DNA from: Sulfurisphaera ohwakuensis
Lineage (GTDB): Archaea; Thermoproteota; Thermoprotei_A; Sulfolobales; Sulfolobaceae
Assembly (NCBI RefSeq): GCF_009729055.1
Contig: NZ_CP045484.1
Location: forward strand, 1,798,001 to 1,862,000
DNA length: 64,000 nt
Direction: 5' to 3'
This document shows, piece after piece, positions 1 to 7,875 of this stretch. The notes beneath the pieces were generated by a model. It did no database searches. It had not been told where the DNA came from and saw nothing but the letters and a program-made list of their open reading frames with translations. Numbering within the stretch: position 1 is the stretch's first letter; every line of letters starts with the position of its first letter. Made by a program: the position numbers and the translations under genes.

Positions 1-233
1 AGTTAAGGTGGACGGAGTGGTATTACCTTAGGGGAACCAACTTGATAATACCAGACTCCATCCACCCAAAAACACTTACACAAATCAAGGAAAAATTATT
101 TTCCATCATAAACTTCAAGGGAAGAAAGGCAGAAGAAGTCAAGAAAACACTTGTAACAGCAGCACTAACAAAAGATTCAGCAGAAAACAAGGCAAAAGAA
201 TTTGGCATCTCACCACAAACAGTAAGAAACTAC
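1..233 (+). pseudogene. Interrupted transposase-like N-terminal fragment
   Basis: The frame is open from the left edge and reads through to the inverted repeat of the next element, where it stops making sense. The readable part is about 65 residues and ends in a helix-turn-helix-like stretch (EFGISPQTVRNYV), as in the DNA-binding head of archaeal transposases. A TTG at 42 could be a start, but the frame is also open upstream of it. I found no continuation of the same protein to the right of the inserted element at 1579, so the gene was truncated as well as interrupted. The transposase family is uncertain. Confidence 0.4.
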
Positions 234-332
234 GTCAGTATGGGAACCTTTTTTTTCGCGTAAAAAACGAGATGAATAAAATTCAGAAAAAATCTAATTT
301 ATGCTAACTTTTGTAGAAAAGTTTGTATAAGC

Positions 333-407
333 GAGGGCGGACCTAACTATATGGCTAGGACAAAAGGGGTCAAGCAAATCAATAGAGACTTTATTAGGTC
401 CGCCCTC
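333..407. promoter_or_regulatory. Inverted repeat enclosing the transposase start codon
   Basis: A 13-bp perfect inverted repeat, GAGGGCGGACCTA at 333-345 and its complement at 395-407, flanks the ATG at 351 with a loop of about 49 bases. In RNA it would form a GC-rich hairpin that stands out in this AT-rich DNA and places the start codon in the loop, with the GAGG-like bases just upstream in the stem. It could limit translation from read-through transcripts, as known for some bacterial insertion sequences. That role is inferred. Confidence 0.4.
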
Positions 408-1395
408 AAATTAATTTACACAATACTAGCTCAAATATTTTTCCCTTATGAACTTAAACAACTACTGAGAACCCTACTCAAGGCTAGAGGAACCTACTTG
501 AGCAGACTAGGAAACGAGGGAAGAAGAACCTTGAGGATCTTGAACCACATCAATGTTGAAGACATAAGAAAAGCAATCAAAGAATCGGGAAAGAAAACAT
601 TAAGAGAAACAAGAGATAAAAGAGTAGCAATAGACTTTCATACAATACCACAAGGATAAAACACTATTAAGCAGGCCAACCAAAGGGACCAGTTGGGGAC
701 TAGCCCAAGCAACAATCTTCCTACTAGGAAGAAAAAAAGCCTTCTTAGACGTTCTACCAATAACAATAAAAAGAATAGCCGAAGACTTCAAGAAGGTAAT
801 CCAAGTTCTTAAGGAAGAGTTAGACAACGAGAGACTTAAGCTCGTCATGGTCTTTGCAGATAGGGAGTTTGCAGTAAACGATGCGATCAAGTATCTCTTG
901 GTGTGGACTTTGTCATAGCTGCTAAGGCTCAGATGTATAGGAAGTATGAGAAGAGGCTTAAGCAAGTTGATTATGCTGGGGTGAGGTATGTTGGTTTCTT
1001 GTGTGTAAGGCATGATTCTGGTGCTTATCTAGTTATACTAAAGAGGGAGGATGGTAAGGTTATAGGGTTTTTAGTTAGGTGAGGTTGATGTTAGGACTGC
1101 TGTTGTTTTGGCTGAGATGTATAGGGAGAGGTGGGGTGTTGAGAATGCTTTTCGTTCTCTTGAGGAGTTTAGGGTTAGGACTAGGACTTGTGATGTTGGG
1201 AAGGAGTTGATTCTCGTTCTTCTATCCTATTTTCTCTTGAATGTTTGGTTTTTGGTTCGTTCTTGGAGGAGGGTGAGGTTGTGGGAGTTTTGTGAGTCTC
1301 TCTTGGAGGGGCTTGAGGTATCGTGTAACTCAAGGGGTAAAAGGGTTAGGGCAAGGGTGTTATCACGGAAGGCGTTTTCCCTCAAGTCCAGCTGA
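351..1395 (+). pseudogene. DDE transposase, multiply frameshifted
   Basis: The first segment (351-659) runs to AIDFHTIPQG, which looks like the first catalytic Asp motif, then stops. Moving one frame at about 650 restores a transposase-like reading through VMVFADREFAVNDAIKYL, the probable second Asp motif. A second shift at about 900 gives GVDFVIAAKAQMY, and a third near 1080 leads into YRERWGVENAFRSLEEF. That last motif resembles the Y-R-E signature with the third acidic residue, and a hydrophobic tail follows it. At least three frameshifts mean no full-length transposase can be made. The order of motifs matches IS4-superfamily DDE enzymes. The element could be mobilised only in trans. Confidence 0.65.
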
Positions 1396-1648
1396 TTCTA
1401 TGCTTCCTCTTCTGTCAACGTTAAATAAATTGTATATCTCTCGTATATTCAAGAAAAGTATTATTTATTAGTTGCAATAGGTCGAAATATATGATATTTT
1501 ATCGTAAATTAATTGAATTCAATTCAATTTATTCTAAGTTTTAATTTATCTTGCAATAAACGAGATTCCCATACTGACTTTCAGCTCAGTTGTCGGAATT
1601 TATCTATCTTGGTAAGTATCAAAGCTCACGGCAATAGTTAGAAGGTAC

Positions 1649-2017
1649 TTAACTTTTTTGTTTTCTTTTCATTTTCTCGTCATAAGTAAGTATTTTAAGC
1701 CCCAGTCTTTTAGCTAGAGAAATTATCATATAATCGTTAAAATCATCATAAGATTTAGGCGAATTTTTTATTGTGAAATATACGTCCTCCAAAGTATTTT
1801 CGACTACTTCTATCTTCGGATCAGATAAAACATTTTCTAAAACATCATCTAAATTAAATCTATTTTTTATTAAGAAGTATGCAAGTTCAGAAACAGCAAT
1901 TATAGGCAAATAAGCTTTGTGTATTTTTCCCCAATCATCTATTGCTAATTTATGAAAAATATGATCCTCAAAAATTACAGCAATCACAAAATTGGTATCA
2001 ACTACTACTTCTTCCAA
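1649..2017 (-). CDS. vapC: VapC-type PIN-domain ribonuclease toxin
   Basis: This 122-residue protein has the PIN-domain layout: an N-terminal VVDTNFVIAVI strand with the first acidic metal ligand, a central acidic position in the SELAY helix, and a C-terminal DDFNDYMIISLAKR stretch followed by ILTYDEK. PIN toxins of VapBC modules are Mg-dependent RNases. The start is a TTG, and the reading frame overlaps the upstream antitoxin by 20 bases, so the two are translated together. The C-terminus is short and Lys-rich (KMKRKQKS) after the last acidic residue. The four acidic PIN residues appear to be present, so it may be active. Confidence 0.85.
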   Translation of the reverse strand: MEEVVVDTNFVIAVIFEDHIFHKLAIDDWGKIHKAYLPIIAVSELAYFLIKNRFNLDDVLENVLSDPKIEVVENTLEDVYFTIKNSPKSYDDFNDYMIISLAKRLGLKILTYDEKMKRKQKS

Positions 2018-2240
2018 TTTCCTCTCCAGCCTCGGCTATGATTTTGTTAATATCTTCATCGGTAAACTTCCTACCTAATTTAAGGTTTAACGATGTGATA
2101 TTTCCGCTTTTCTTTTCTATAATTATTTTATTATTTTCAACATAAACTAACAGTTTGTCACCAACTCGAATATTTAGTTTAGCTCTGATCGTGGAGGGGA
2201 TAGTTATCTGATAGTTTCTCGTAACTTTAACTTCTTCCAT
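1998..2240 (-). CDS. vapB: VapB-type AbrB/SpoVT antitoxin
   Basis: This 80-residue protein begins with a swapped-hairpin AbrB fold: KVTRNYQITIPSTIRAKLNI followed by GDKLLVYVENNKIIIEK. Such proteins bind DNA as dimers and carry a C-terminal tail that wraps the cognate PIN toxin. Here the tail is about residues 50-80. It is the first gene of a two-gene unit with the toxin directly downstream, starting at the ATG ending at 2240. Antitoxins of this class usually repress their own promoter, which would lie just beyond 2240. Confidence 0.88.
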   Translation of the reverse strand: MEEVKVTRNYQITIPSTIRAKLNIRVGDKLLVYVENNKIIIEKKSGNITSLNLKLGRKFTDEDINKIIAEAGEEIGRSSS

Positions 2241-2703
2241 ATATAGTAACTTTCCATAGTAATATATAAAGTTAGCTATGATTACTCAAAAGCTTGAATG
2301 ATGTTAGTAATGATTTTCCTCTCTCGATGAATTGAATAAAATTTTAGATAGAAATCTATCACATTTTTAAAGAATGATTGCCTTAATTATAAAATTTTCA
2401 TTAGATTTGGCTAAATCTATTCCCTATCTTAAGTCACTGCAGGGTCCTCATAAAAGTTTAGTTCCCATTGAACAGTGTGATTATACAATAAAAATTCGGA
2501 TATGGAATGAAATCGTCATAACCTTAATTTATCTGCAAATAGATCTAATCATGAATAAAAATTTATATTTTATATAATTTATATTAAATTAACTAAATTA
2601 TTTTCATACTCGTCGATCTTATACAAGAACAAAAAAGGGCTATATAACAGTTCCCTAGGTGTATAGGTTTAGTTATAATCGGGAGTATCTCTAAGCTCCG
2701 CAG
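2241..2703. other. AT-rich spacer without a supported gene
   Basis: About 460 bases separate the antitoxin from the IS1-like remnant. The stretch is strongly AT-rich. A 67-codon frame at 2374-2577 has no recognisable motif and ends in low-complexity Ile/Leu/Asn codons, so I do not call it a gene. I see no RNA gene here. The outer end of the IS1-like element probably lies near 2640-2700, but I could not identify its terminal repeat. Confidence 0.5.
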
Positions 2704-3126
2704 TTGAGGGTTATGGTTAATGTTTTTAGCAATTCCTCTTGCTTCAGACCATATTTTCCTTATATCTGTGGAACATCTCTAGGGTGCTTAATGTTCCCTT
2801 GGGTACTGTGTTTACTTGGATTAAGCGTTATGGTAGGGAGAGGCTCGTGGAGTAGGGCTAAGGATATGGTTAATGGTAGGGTTGTTACTAAGGCTGTTGA
2901 TGAGATGTGGACTTACTTGTTTAGAAATGCTTGGGCTTTTTTACAAGTGGTTTTTCACGTGTTTTGTTTATACTAGTCTCGGCTTCTATTTGATTTACTC
3001 TGTTGGTGATAGGGATGAGAGGGCTTTTAGCGAGGTCAAGAGGTATTTGCCCGATGGTGGGGTTTGGGTCAGTGATGATTATAAGTTGAGGGATCACACG
3101 ATTGTTTCTCCCGTTAATCCTAATGA
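2704..3126 (+). pseudogene. IS1-like transposase remnant, left part
   Basis: Reading through two frame changes gives fragments of an archaeal IS1-family transposase. From 2769 comes WNISRVLNVPLGTVFTWIKRYG, the HTH region, ending at a stop. The next frame gives AKDMVNGRVVTKAVDEMWTY with the first catalytic Asp (DEMW). A further shift near 2940 gives VYTSLGFYLIYSVGDRDERA and then GGVWVSDDYKL and SPVNPNE, the usual second Asp region and the His/Asn-rich motif. The reading is cut at about 3126 by the IS607-type insertion and resumes at 5070. It carries at least two frameshifts and one in-frame stop besides the insertion. Confidence 0.7.
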
Positions 3127-3130
3127 GTGT

Positions 3131-4449
3131 TTACCCATGGCGTAACTTATCCTTACTTTTAATTACTTCTAATTCCGCCAAGGGCACCCCTCTTAAGGGA
3201 TCATACACAGTCACCCTTAACTCATTGGGACTAGTCGAGGGAAACACCAATACCCTCCCATCCACCTTCTTTACAAGGTTAAGAGGTGCAATTGAATTCC
3301 TTTCTAACAATATTTCCCCACCATCTAAGTACCTAGCAGTAACTTTGATTACTTTAATACCCCTACCCTCGTGAGCAGAGCCCGTCATCAGGTAGGGATT
3401 AAAAACCTTGATAACCTTCTCCACTACTTGCTTACTCTTCCCCAACCTCTCACCATCAAATGGGTTTATGGAAGAAGTATATGATTCTGAAACCTCCGTG
3501 ACATCTATTGGCTGAGCCTTAAGCATTTCAATGAATTTAACAACACTCCACTGATGAATCCTATGCCTAAGCTTACCATTCTTGTTACCCCCCATCCTCT
3601 CCTTAGCCTTTGATGAAAACTTACCAACCACAACCTTTACCTTTAAATCCCTAGCCAACTCAACAACCCTCTTAACACTCTTCCTCAAGATATCAAGCTT
3701 CCTCTCCCTCTCCCTCAACCTCCTCAACTTTTTCTTAATTAGCTCGTCCTTAGTTGAGTACCCCTTAGTAACCTCTTCCCTCCTCAAGGAGTAGTTAATA
3801 ACAATCCTCCCTAATCCAGTCTCATAACGCCTCAACTCCTTGAGCTTGAAACCCTCAAAAACCGCTAAAGTGATATTATTCTCGTTAACGTCAATAGAAA
3901 CATAATTACCTTCTTTCGTTTCCACCTCAACGTCCTTCTCAAATGTTAACCAGACTAGGACTCTCCTACCCACTAACCTTAACTTGAGTTCTTGAGAAAC
4001 CCTCCAACCCTCATATAAATAGTGGATGAATTGTTTAGTGAACTTGAGGGGGATCTCAACCCAACCCTTGTGGGTTAAAACGCTAACAGACACTCTGTTA
4101 AACTTCCAATTAACCGTGTTAGGGATTGTGATCACGACCCTCTTATACTCTGGTTTCTCGTTAGTCCTTTCTTTCTCCTCTCCCTAAAACTCTTAACTAT
4201 CCTACCGGCTACGATGTAGGATCCTTCAATAACCCTTGAAGGTAAGAAGGGATACTTTTCCTTATAATAACTGTAAAACCTCTCGTGCAACTTCTTCCTA
4301 GTAGTTGGTAAGCCCTCAGAGAGTATTATGTTAATCATTTCATTAACTATGTTTCTTTGGTATCCCTCAATCTCTCTAAGAACGTGGTATTTCCACTTGT
4401 TCAGAGAGTCGCTATCAAGTTTAATTGTCCTTTTCAGTGTCTTCAACAC
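3131..4449 (-). pseudogene. tnpB: TnpB RNA-guided nuclease, frameshifted
   Basis: TnpB is the ancestor-like nuclease of Cas12 proteins. The N-terminal 105 codons (4132-4449) and the 334-codon remainder (3131-4135) are separate frames. Reading GLT and then, after a one-base change near 4162, EKPEYKRVVITIPN restores a continuous TnpB. In the C-terminal part RuvC-I has its Asp (VSIDVNENNITLAVF) and RuvC-II its Glu (VTEVSESYTSS). The expected RuvC-III motif reads LERNSIAPLNL, with Asn where Asp normally stands. No Cys-pair zinc ribbon is present between RuvC-II and III. Both the frameshift and the missing Asp argue that this copy is dead. The stop lies within a few bases of the element end, leaving little room for a downstream guide RNA. 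Confidence 0.8.
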
Positions 4450-5029
4450 ATTTTATCACCTTCTCGTACTTATGGCCGTAAATTTTTGAAGCAAAGGATT
4501 TTACGATTTCTGCAAAGTCCTCTACTAGCTCTTGTATGTAATCCTTTGGCTCATCTTGGAAAGCCACGATGATGTTTACTCCGTAAGCTTTGAATAACTC
4601 TACGAGGTATTCGAAGCCGAAACGTGTTAGTCTGTCCTTGTATGCTACTACTACTGTATCGATCTGTCTCCTCTTGGCTAATTCTATGAGTTTCTTTAAT
4701 CCTCTTCTATCTTCTTTCAATCCAGAGCCAATGTCCTTAACTTCAGTTACACTCACTTCTCCGAAGGTTTTCTTAACCCATTCCTTCAACGTGTTTAGTT
4801 GTCTCTCTAAGTCGTCCTTTTGTGTGTTTGATGAGACTCTAGCGTAAATTGCTACTTGTTTAACTTTTTCTTTTCCACTTATTAATCTTTCTACTTCACT
4901 GTAAGGTATTCTCCACCTACCGTTAATTTCAATAGCCTTTATTTTCCCTTCCCTAATCCACTTAATAATACCACTCCTACTCATCCCAAAGATCTCGGCA
5001 ACTTCACTAGGTGTTAAATACCTCTCCAC
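4421..5029 (-). CDS. tnpA: IS607-family serine recombinase TnpA
   Basis: This 202-residue protein has a MerR-like helix-turn-helix at residues 1-50 (LTPSEVAEIFGMSRSGIIKWIREGKI). A resolvase catalytic domain follows, starting with AIYARVSS, where the second Ser is the nucleophile, and continuing with the Arg-bearing helix KDRLTRFG. IS607 transposases have this inverted order with DNA binding at the N-terminus. The frame is uninterrupted and of usual length (about 190-210 residues). It overlaps the start of tnpB by 29 bases. The element may therefore still move although its TnpB is broken. Confidence 0.9.
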   Translation of the reverse strand: MERYLTPSEVAEIFGMSRSGIIKWIREGKIKAIEINGRWRIPYSEVERLISGKEKVKQVAIYARVSSNTQKDDLERQLNTLKEWVKKTFGEVSVTEVKDIGSGLKEDRRGLKKLIELAKRRQIDTVVVAYKDRLTRFGFEYLVELFKAYGVNIIVAFQDEPKDYIQELVEDFAEIVKSFASKIYGHKYEKVIKCVEDTEKDN

Positions 5030-5069
5030 AGTAATTAGAAGTAACTAGAAGTATTTAAAAGTTACGCAG

Positions 5070-5221
5070 AAATGTTACAGTCTTTTCACTCTTCGCTTAG
5101 GGATAGGCTTGTGCGTCTTAAGAGGTCTACTAAGGCTGTTAATAGGAGTTTAGAGATGGTGAAATATTCGATAGCATTAGTCTTGTGGGAGAGAAAGTTA
5201 ATACCAGAATTTATAACATAA
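5070..5221 (+). pseudogene. IS1-like transposase remnant, right part
   Basis: Directly right of the IS607 unit the sequence reads MLQSFHSSLRDRLVRLKRST, continuing through a KAVNRSLEMVKYSIALVL-type tail to a TAA at 5219-5221. This is the C-terminal helix region expected after the NPNE motif of the left fragment. It shows that the insertion split one gene rather than joining two elements. No terminal inverted repeat of the IS1-like element was recognised to the right of the stop. Confidence 0.65.
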
Positions 5222-5291
5222 TGACGACACTATGGACACACTCTTAAACATTGTAGTAAAATTTATTACTACAAAATATTAAGTAACGTAT

Positions 5292-5516
5292 ATGACAGAA
5301 TGGGTTACAATATCAACTAAAGTCAGAAAAGAAGTAGTTGAAAAAGCGAGAAAGTATGGTATTAACATATCGGAAATACTTAGAGAATCGCTAGAGAAAG
5401 AAATAGAGAAGAGAGAAGAGGAAGAAGCAAGAAAGTCCTCTAAGAGAATTGCGGAGGAGTTAAAATTATCCGCAGAAGAGGTTGTAAGGCTAATTAGGGA
5501 GGACAGACAAAGGTGA
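5292..5516 (+). CDS. vapB: VapB-like antitoxin (ribbon-helix-helix type)
   Basis: This 74-residue protein starts with a strand WVTISTKVRKEVVEKARKYG and a helix NISEILRESLEKEIEKREEE, the ribbon-helix-helix DNA-binding pattern seen in archaeal VapB/CcdA-like antitoxins. A highly charged helical tail follows (EEEEARKSSKRIAEELKLSAEEV), the likely toxin-neutralising part. The stop codon overlaps the GTG start of the PIN gene by a few bases, so the pair is translationally coupled. It is unrelated in fold to the AbrB antitoxin at 1998-2240. Confidence 0.82.
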   Translation: MTEWVTISTKVRKEVVEKARKYGINISEILRESLEKEIEKREEEEARKSSKRIAEELKLSAEEVVRLIREDRQR

Positions 5517-5872
5517 AGTATGTTTTAGATACATCAGCGATTATTAATTTGATTCAAAGACTTAAAGATGAATCGATAGACCTTTTTAAAGAGTGTATAA
5601 CTGCTGATTTAGTATACTATGAGCTCGGAAATTTTCTTTGGAAGATTAAGAGGATTGACTTACTATCTGACTTTACAAACATATTAAAGTTCATTAGGAT
5701 AGAAAATGTGACCTTATCCAAGGAAGTATTAGAGATTGCAATTAATGAAAATCTGACTTATTATGATGCTACTTATCTATTTTTGAGTAGAAAATATAAT
5801 ATTCCACTAGTAAGTGACGATAAAGATTTAATAAGTAGAGGAGCAATAGAAAGTAAGAAAATTAAGAATTAA
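5513..5872 (+). CDS. vapC: VapC-type PIN-domain ribonuclease toxin
   Basis: This 119-residue PIN protein starts at a GTG (5513) nested in the antitoxin stop region. Visible PIN features are KYVLDTSAIINLI (first Asp), YYELGNFLWKI (Glu), TYYDATYLFLSRK (third acidic residue) and PLVSDDKDLI (fourth acidic position). All expected catalytic acids are present, so an active RNase toxin is likely. It is the second intact VapBC-type pair within 4 kb and is only distantly similar to the toxin at 1649-2017. Confidence 0.88.
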   Translation: MKYVLDTSAIINLIQRLKDESIDLFKECITADLVYYELGNFLWKIKRIDLLSDFTNILKFIRIENVTLSKEVLEIAINENLTYYDATYLFLSRKYNIPLVSDDKDLISRGAIESKKIKN

Positions 5873-6249
5873 GAACCGTAACATCATTTTCCTAGAAACT
5901 TCTACAAGTTCAGACACTCTAGATAAAGTATAAAAAGGTTTTTCCTATACTAAACGAATAAAAATTCTTATAAATTAATCATAATATCGAGTAGCATTTA
6001 TTGGAAAATTGTTACATTGTATAATTCATATGAACATTTACCTTAATATTTGATCTCAATTTAAGGTAAATAATAATATTTAACAGTTTTTAATATAAAA
6101 ATACCAAAGCCTTATACGCAGTCTTCTAAAAAACTATTTAACCCTAAGAGTTTACGCAAAGTGCTAATCGAGGAATATGGAACCGTGGCGTGATTAGAAA
6201 TAAACGTAAGTAACTATAAGGATAAAAGCTGTTATTTCTTATGATACCT

Positions 6250-6340
6250 TCAGTTTTCTATTGCCCTTCCATAATTAGAATTCTCCTCAACTAAAGATAA
6301 TATGAAATTTATATCAAAATATTGAAGATCACTTACACCT
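6250..6340 (-). pseudogene. PIN toxin remnant
   Basis: A short reading reads SDLQYFDINFILSLVEENSN then YGRAIEN and a stop. The YFDINFILSLVEE segment resembles the first strand and acidic residue of a VapC PIN domain. It follows directly after the antitoxin remnant on the same strand, as toxin follows antitoxin in VapBC units. There is no start codon in frame, and only about 27 residues survive. The assignment rests on this motif and the gene order. Confidence 0.35.
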
Positions 6341-6515
6341 TTCTTCCCTTAAAACAGAATTAAGTTGTTCATAAGGAAAACCTTCTTCAAACCGTTTATT
6401 AACCAAGCTCATCACTTCTTCTTGTTCGTAACTTCTTCTCTATGTTTTTACCCTTCCATATTCTCAGTATATTTATAGCTTCATTCTTCGACTTAGCGAT
6501 TCCTAACTCGATCAT
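6329..6515 (-). pseudogene. Ribbon-helix-helix antitoxin remnant
   Basis: From the ATG at 6515 the reading is MIELGIAKSKNEAINILRIW, like the second half of archaeal RHH antitoxins (usual form: a gap-free helix following LGIAKSRNEA). The frame then drifts and stops. A neighbouring frame gives EEVMSLVNKRFEEGFPYEQLN and a stop at 6329, matching the toxin-binding tail of such antitoxins. One frameshift separates the halves and the N-terminal strand is missing. Together with the PIN fragment it marks a third, dead toxin-antitoxin module. Confidence 0.4.
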
Positions 6516-6970
6516 CTTTTAATCATTTTTGCATCTTCATTTACTTGATAATTATAATTAGCAGTTATGCTATTTTCCCTTGATTCCTTATGAGTCCTAA
6601 GATAACGAAGAAACTTTTAAATTCTAACGTTAATCTATAAAAAATATAAAATATAGAAATATATCTAATGAAAAAATTTTAGTCTAACCGTTAACTCAAT
6701 GAATATATTTAACTTGCGTTAAATTAGCATAACTGCTATATAATGATACTTGCCACTATATTATACAGGCTATAAGTATTTTAATATAAAAGATTTATAA
6801 TCAAAACTTATTATTTTAAAACTCTATATTCCTAAAATTTTCCGTAAAATGTTAAATAAATTTTAACCAACTAAATCCATTATTAAAGTCAGTATCACTC
6901 ACTGCTTGTCTTAAAAACATAGACGTATCCATATACTAGTTTCTCAATGTTAGTCCTAATAGTTCAATAA

Positions 6971-6985
6971 TTAAAAATAAAAAAG
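6971..6985 (-). terminator. T-rich transcription terminator after exporter operon
   Basis: On the minus strand the bases just past the permease stop read CTTTTTTATTTTTAA. Runs of T on the coding strand are the usual archaeal termination signal. No hairpin is needed or seen. Confidence 0.5.
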
Positions 6986-6990
6986 TAGAT

Positions 6991-7875
6991 TCACGTTGAT
7001 AAGTACTTCCATGATAGTAAGATTCCTATAGTAGATAAAATTAATGCGAACAAGCCTAGATAAAGGAAGTCAATTGTTAAGTTTGTCTGTATTCCCAATA
7101 GGAGTCCTCTTATTGCACCGTTAGAGTAGGTTAGCGGATTTATATAAGCTATGGGCTTTAACCATGAGGGCATTGATTTTATTGGGTAGAATGCATTACT
7201 GGTAAACAATAGCGGTAAGTTAAGTAGGTTCATTATTGCCATTTGTGATTGCCAGTCACTCGCTCTTAATGCGAGCATTAGGAAAAGTGATGATAGCCCA
7301 AAAGACATTAGGAATAATGCTGCATAAACTCCTAAGAAATCTAAAGCGTTAATACCCGGTGCAAAAGTCATTCCCAGTAATACTGCGACTATTAAGACTA
7401 TTGTTGCCTGAACTAATGATCTTATAACAGAATTTAGTACTTTAGCTATAATTATGTTTCCTCTAGGTACTGGTGTTGTTAATAATCTATCTAGCACACC
7501 TAATCTTCTGTCCCAGACTATTGACATACCGCTCTGCATCGAAGTGAATAATACGATAAAGGATAACATTCCTGCAGCTAGGAAGGAGAAGTAATCCGTT
7601 GTCCCAAATGTTTGTTTAAGTATTTCTTGTCCAATTTGATCAATTATACTCTTAGGTATCGTTATTCCGGGAAGGTTTATTGATGTGCCAGTAAATATGC
7701 TCCCTAAATTCATAGCTTTTCCAAATAATGCTATCCAGAATATTGGTTGTATTATGGATAGTAAAAGGATTACTGGGGCTTTATACCACTTCTTTAATTC
7801 TCTAGATGTTAGTGTCCATAAACCGTGATAAGGCGATAAGTTTCTCCTTTCTTCTTTTTGAGCTTCTACTGTCAT
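6991..7875 (-). CDS. ABC-2 type transporter permease
   Basis: This 294-residue membrane protein has the ABC-2 permease pattern. A soluble N-terminus is followed by a first membrane span (VILLLSIIQPIFWIALFG), a long external loop, and then five or so further spans. It includes the conserved cytoplasmic motif region around WDRRLGVLDRLLTTPVPRGNII, which contacts the ATPase. It overlaps the ATP-binding gene by 4 bases, so the two form one exporter of the DrrAB type. The substrate is unknown: drugs, lipids or small peptides are all possible. It is the last gene of a PadR-controlled operon. Confidence 0.88.
   Translation of the reverse strand: MTVEAQKEERRNLSPYHGLWTLTSRELKKWYKAPVILLLSIIQPIFWIALFGKAMNLGSIFTGTSINLPGITIPKSIIDQIGQEILKQTFGTTDYFSFLAAGMLSFIVLFTSMQSGMSIVWDRRLGVLDRLLTTPVPRGNIIIAKVLNSVIRSLVQATIVLIVAVLLGMTFAPGINALDFLGVYAALFLMSFGLSSLFLMLALRASDWQSQMAIMNLLNLPLLFTSNAFYPIKSMPSWLKPIAYINPLTYSNGAIRGLLLGIQTNLTIDFLYLGLFALILSTIGILLSWKYLST

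Larger units (their letters stand above)
234..1578 (+). mobile_element. Decayed IS4-superfamily (ISH3-like) insertion sequence
   Basis: The element is bounded by a perfect 13-bp inverted repeat: GTCAGTATGGGAA at 234-246 and its reverse complement at 1566-1578, giving about 1345 bp. It contains a single DDE transposase on the plus strand broken by several frameshifts. No clear target-site duplication is seen (left flank ends AACTAC, right flank starts TTTCAG). The size and the Y-R-E signature of the transposase suggest the ISH3/IS4 group of Sulfolobales elements. That family assignment is from memory of motifs, not a database match. Confidence 0.6.
3127..5069 (-). mobile_element. IS607-family insertion nested in the IS1-like remnant
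   Basis: This unit of about 1.94 kb encodes a serine-recombinase TnpA and a TnpB on the minus strand. Removing it rejoins the IS1-like transposase exactly: the left flank ends AATGA and the right flank starts AATG, restoring NPNEMLQSFHSSLRD in frame. A 9-bp inverted repeat, GCGTAACTT at 3140-3148 and AAGTTACGC at 5059-5067, sits just inside the ends. No target duplication is needed to rejoin the host frame, as expected for serine-recombinase insertion. The outermost one or two bases of each end are ambiguous. Confidence 0.8.
5873..6990. other. Long AT-rich region with gene remnants
   Basis: About 1.1 kb without an intact gene. The middle (6250-6515) holds a decayed antitoxin-toxin pair on the minus strand, described separately. 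The parts at 5873-6249 and 6516-6970 are very AT-rich, with no frame, hairpin or repeat that I can support. A T-rich terminator for the exporter operon lies at 6971-6985. The stretch may be a neutral junction left by past transposon or toxin-antitoxin loss. Confidence 0.5.

Noticed and set aside
600..1013. 137-codon minus-strand frame
   Set aside because: It lies opposite the decayed transposase and has Ser/Leu-rich shadow composition without any family motif.
2374..2577. 67-codon frame between the antitoxin and IS1-like remnant
   Set aside because: No motif, low-complexity end, no promoter signal and no coupling to a neighbour.
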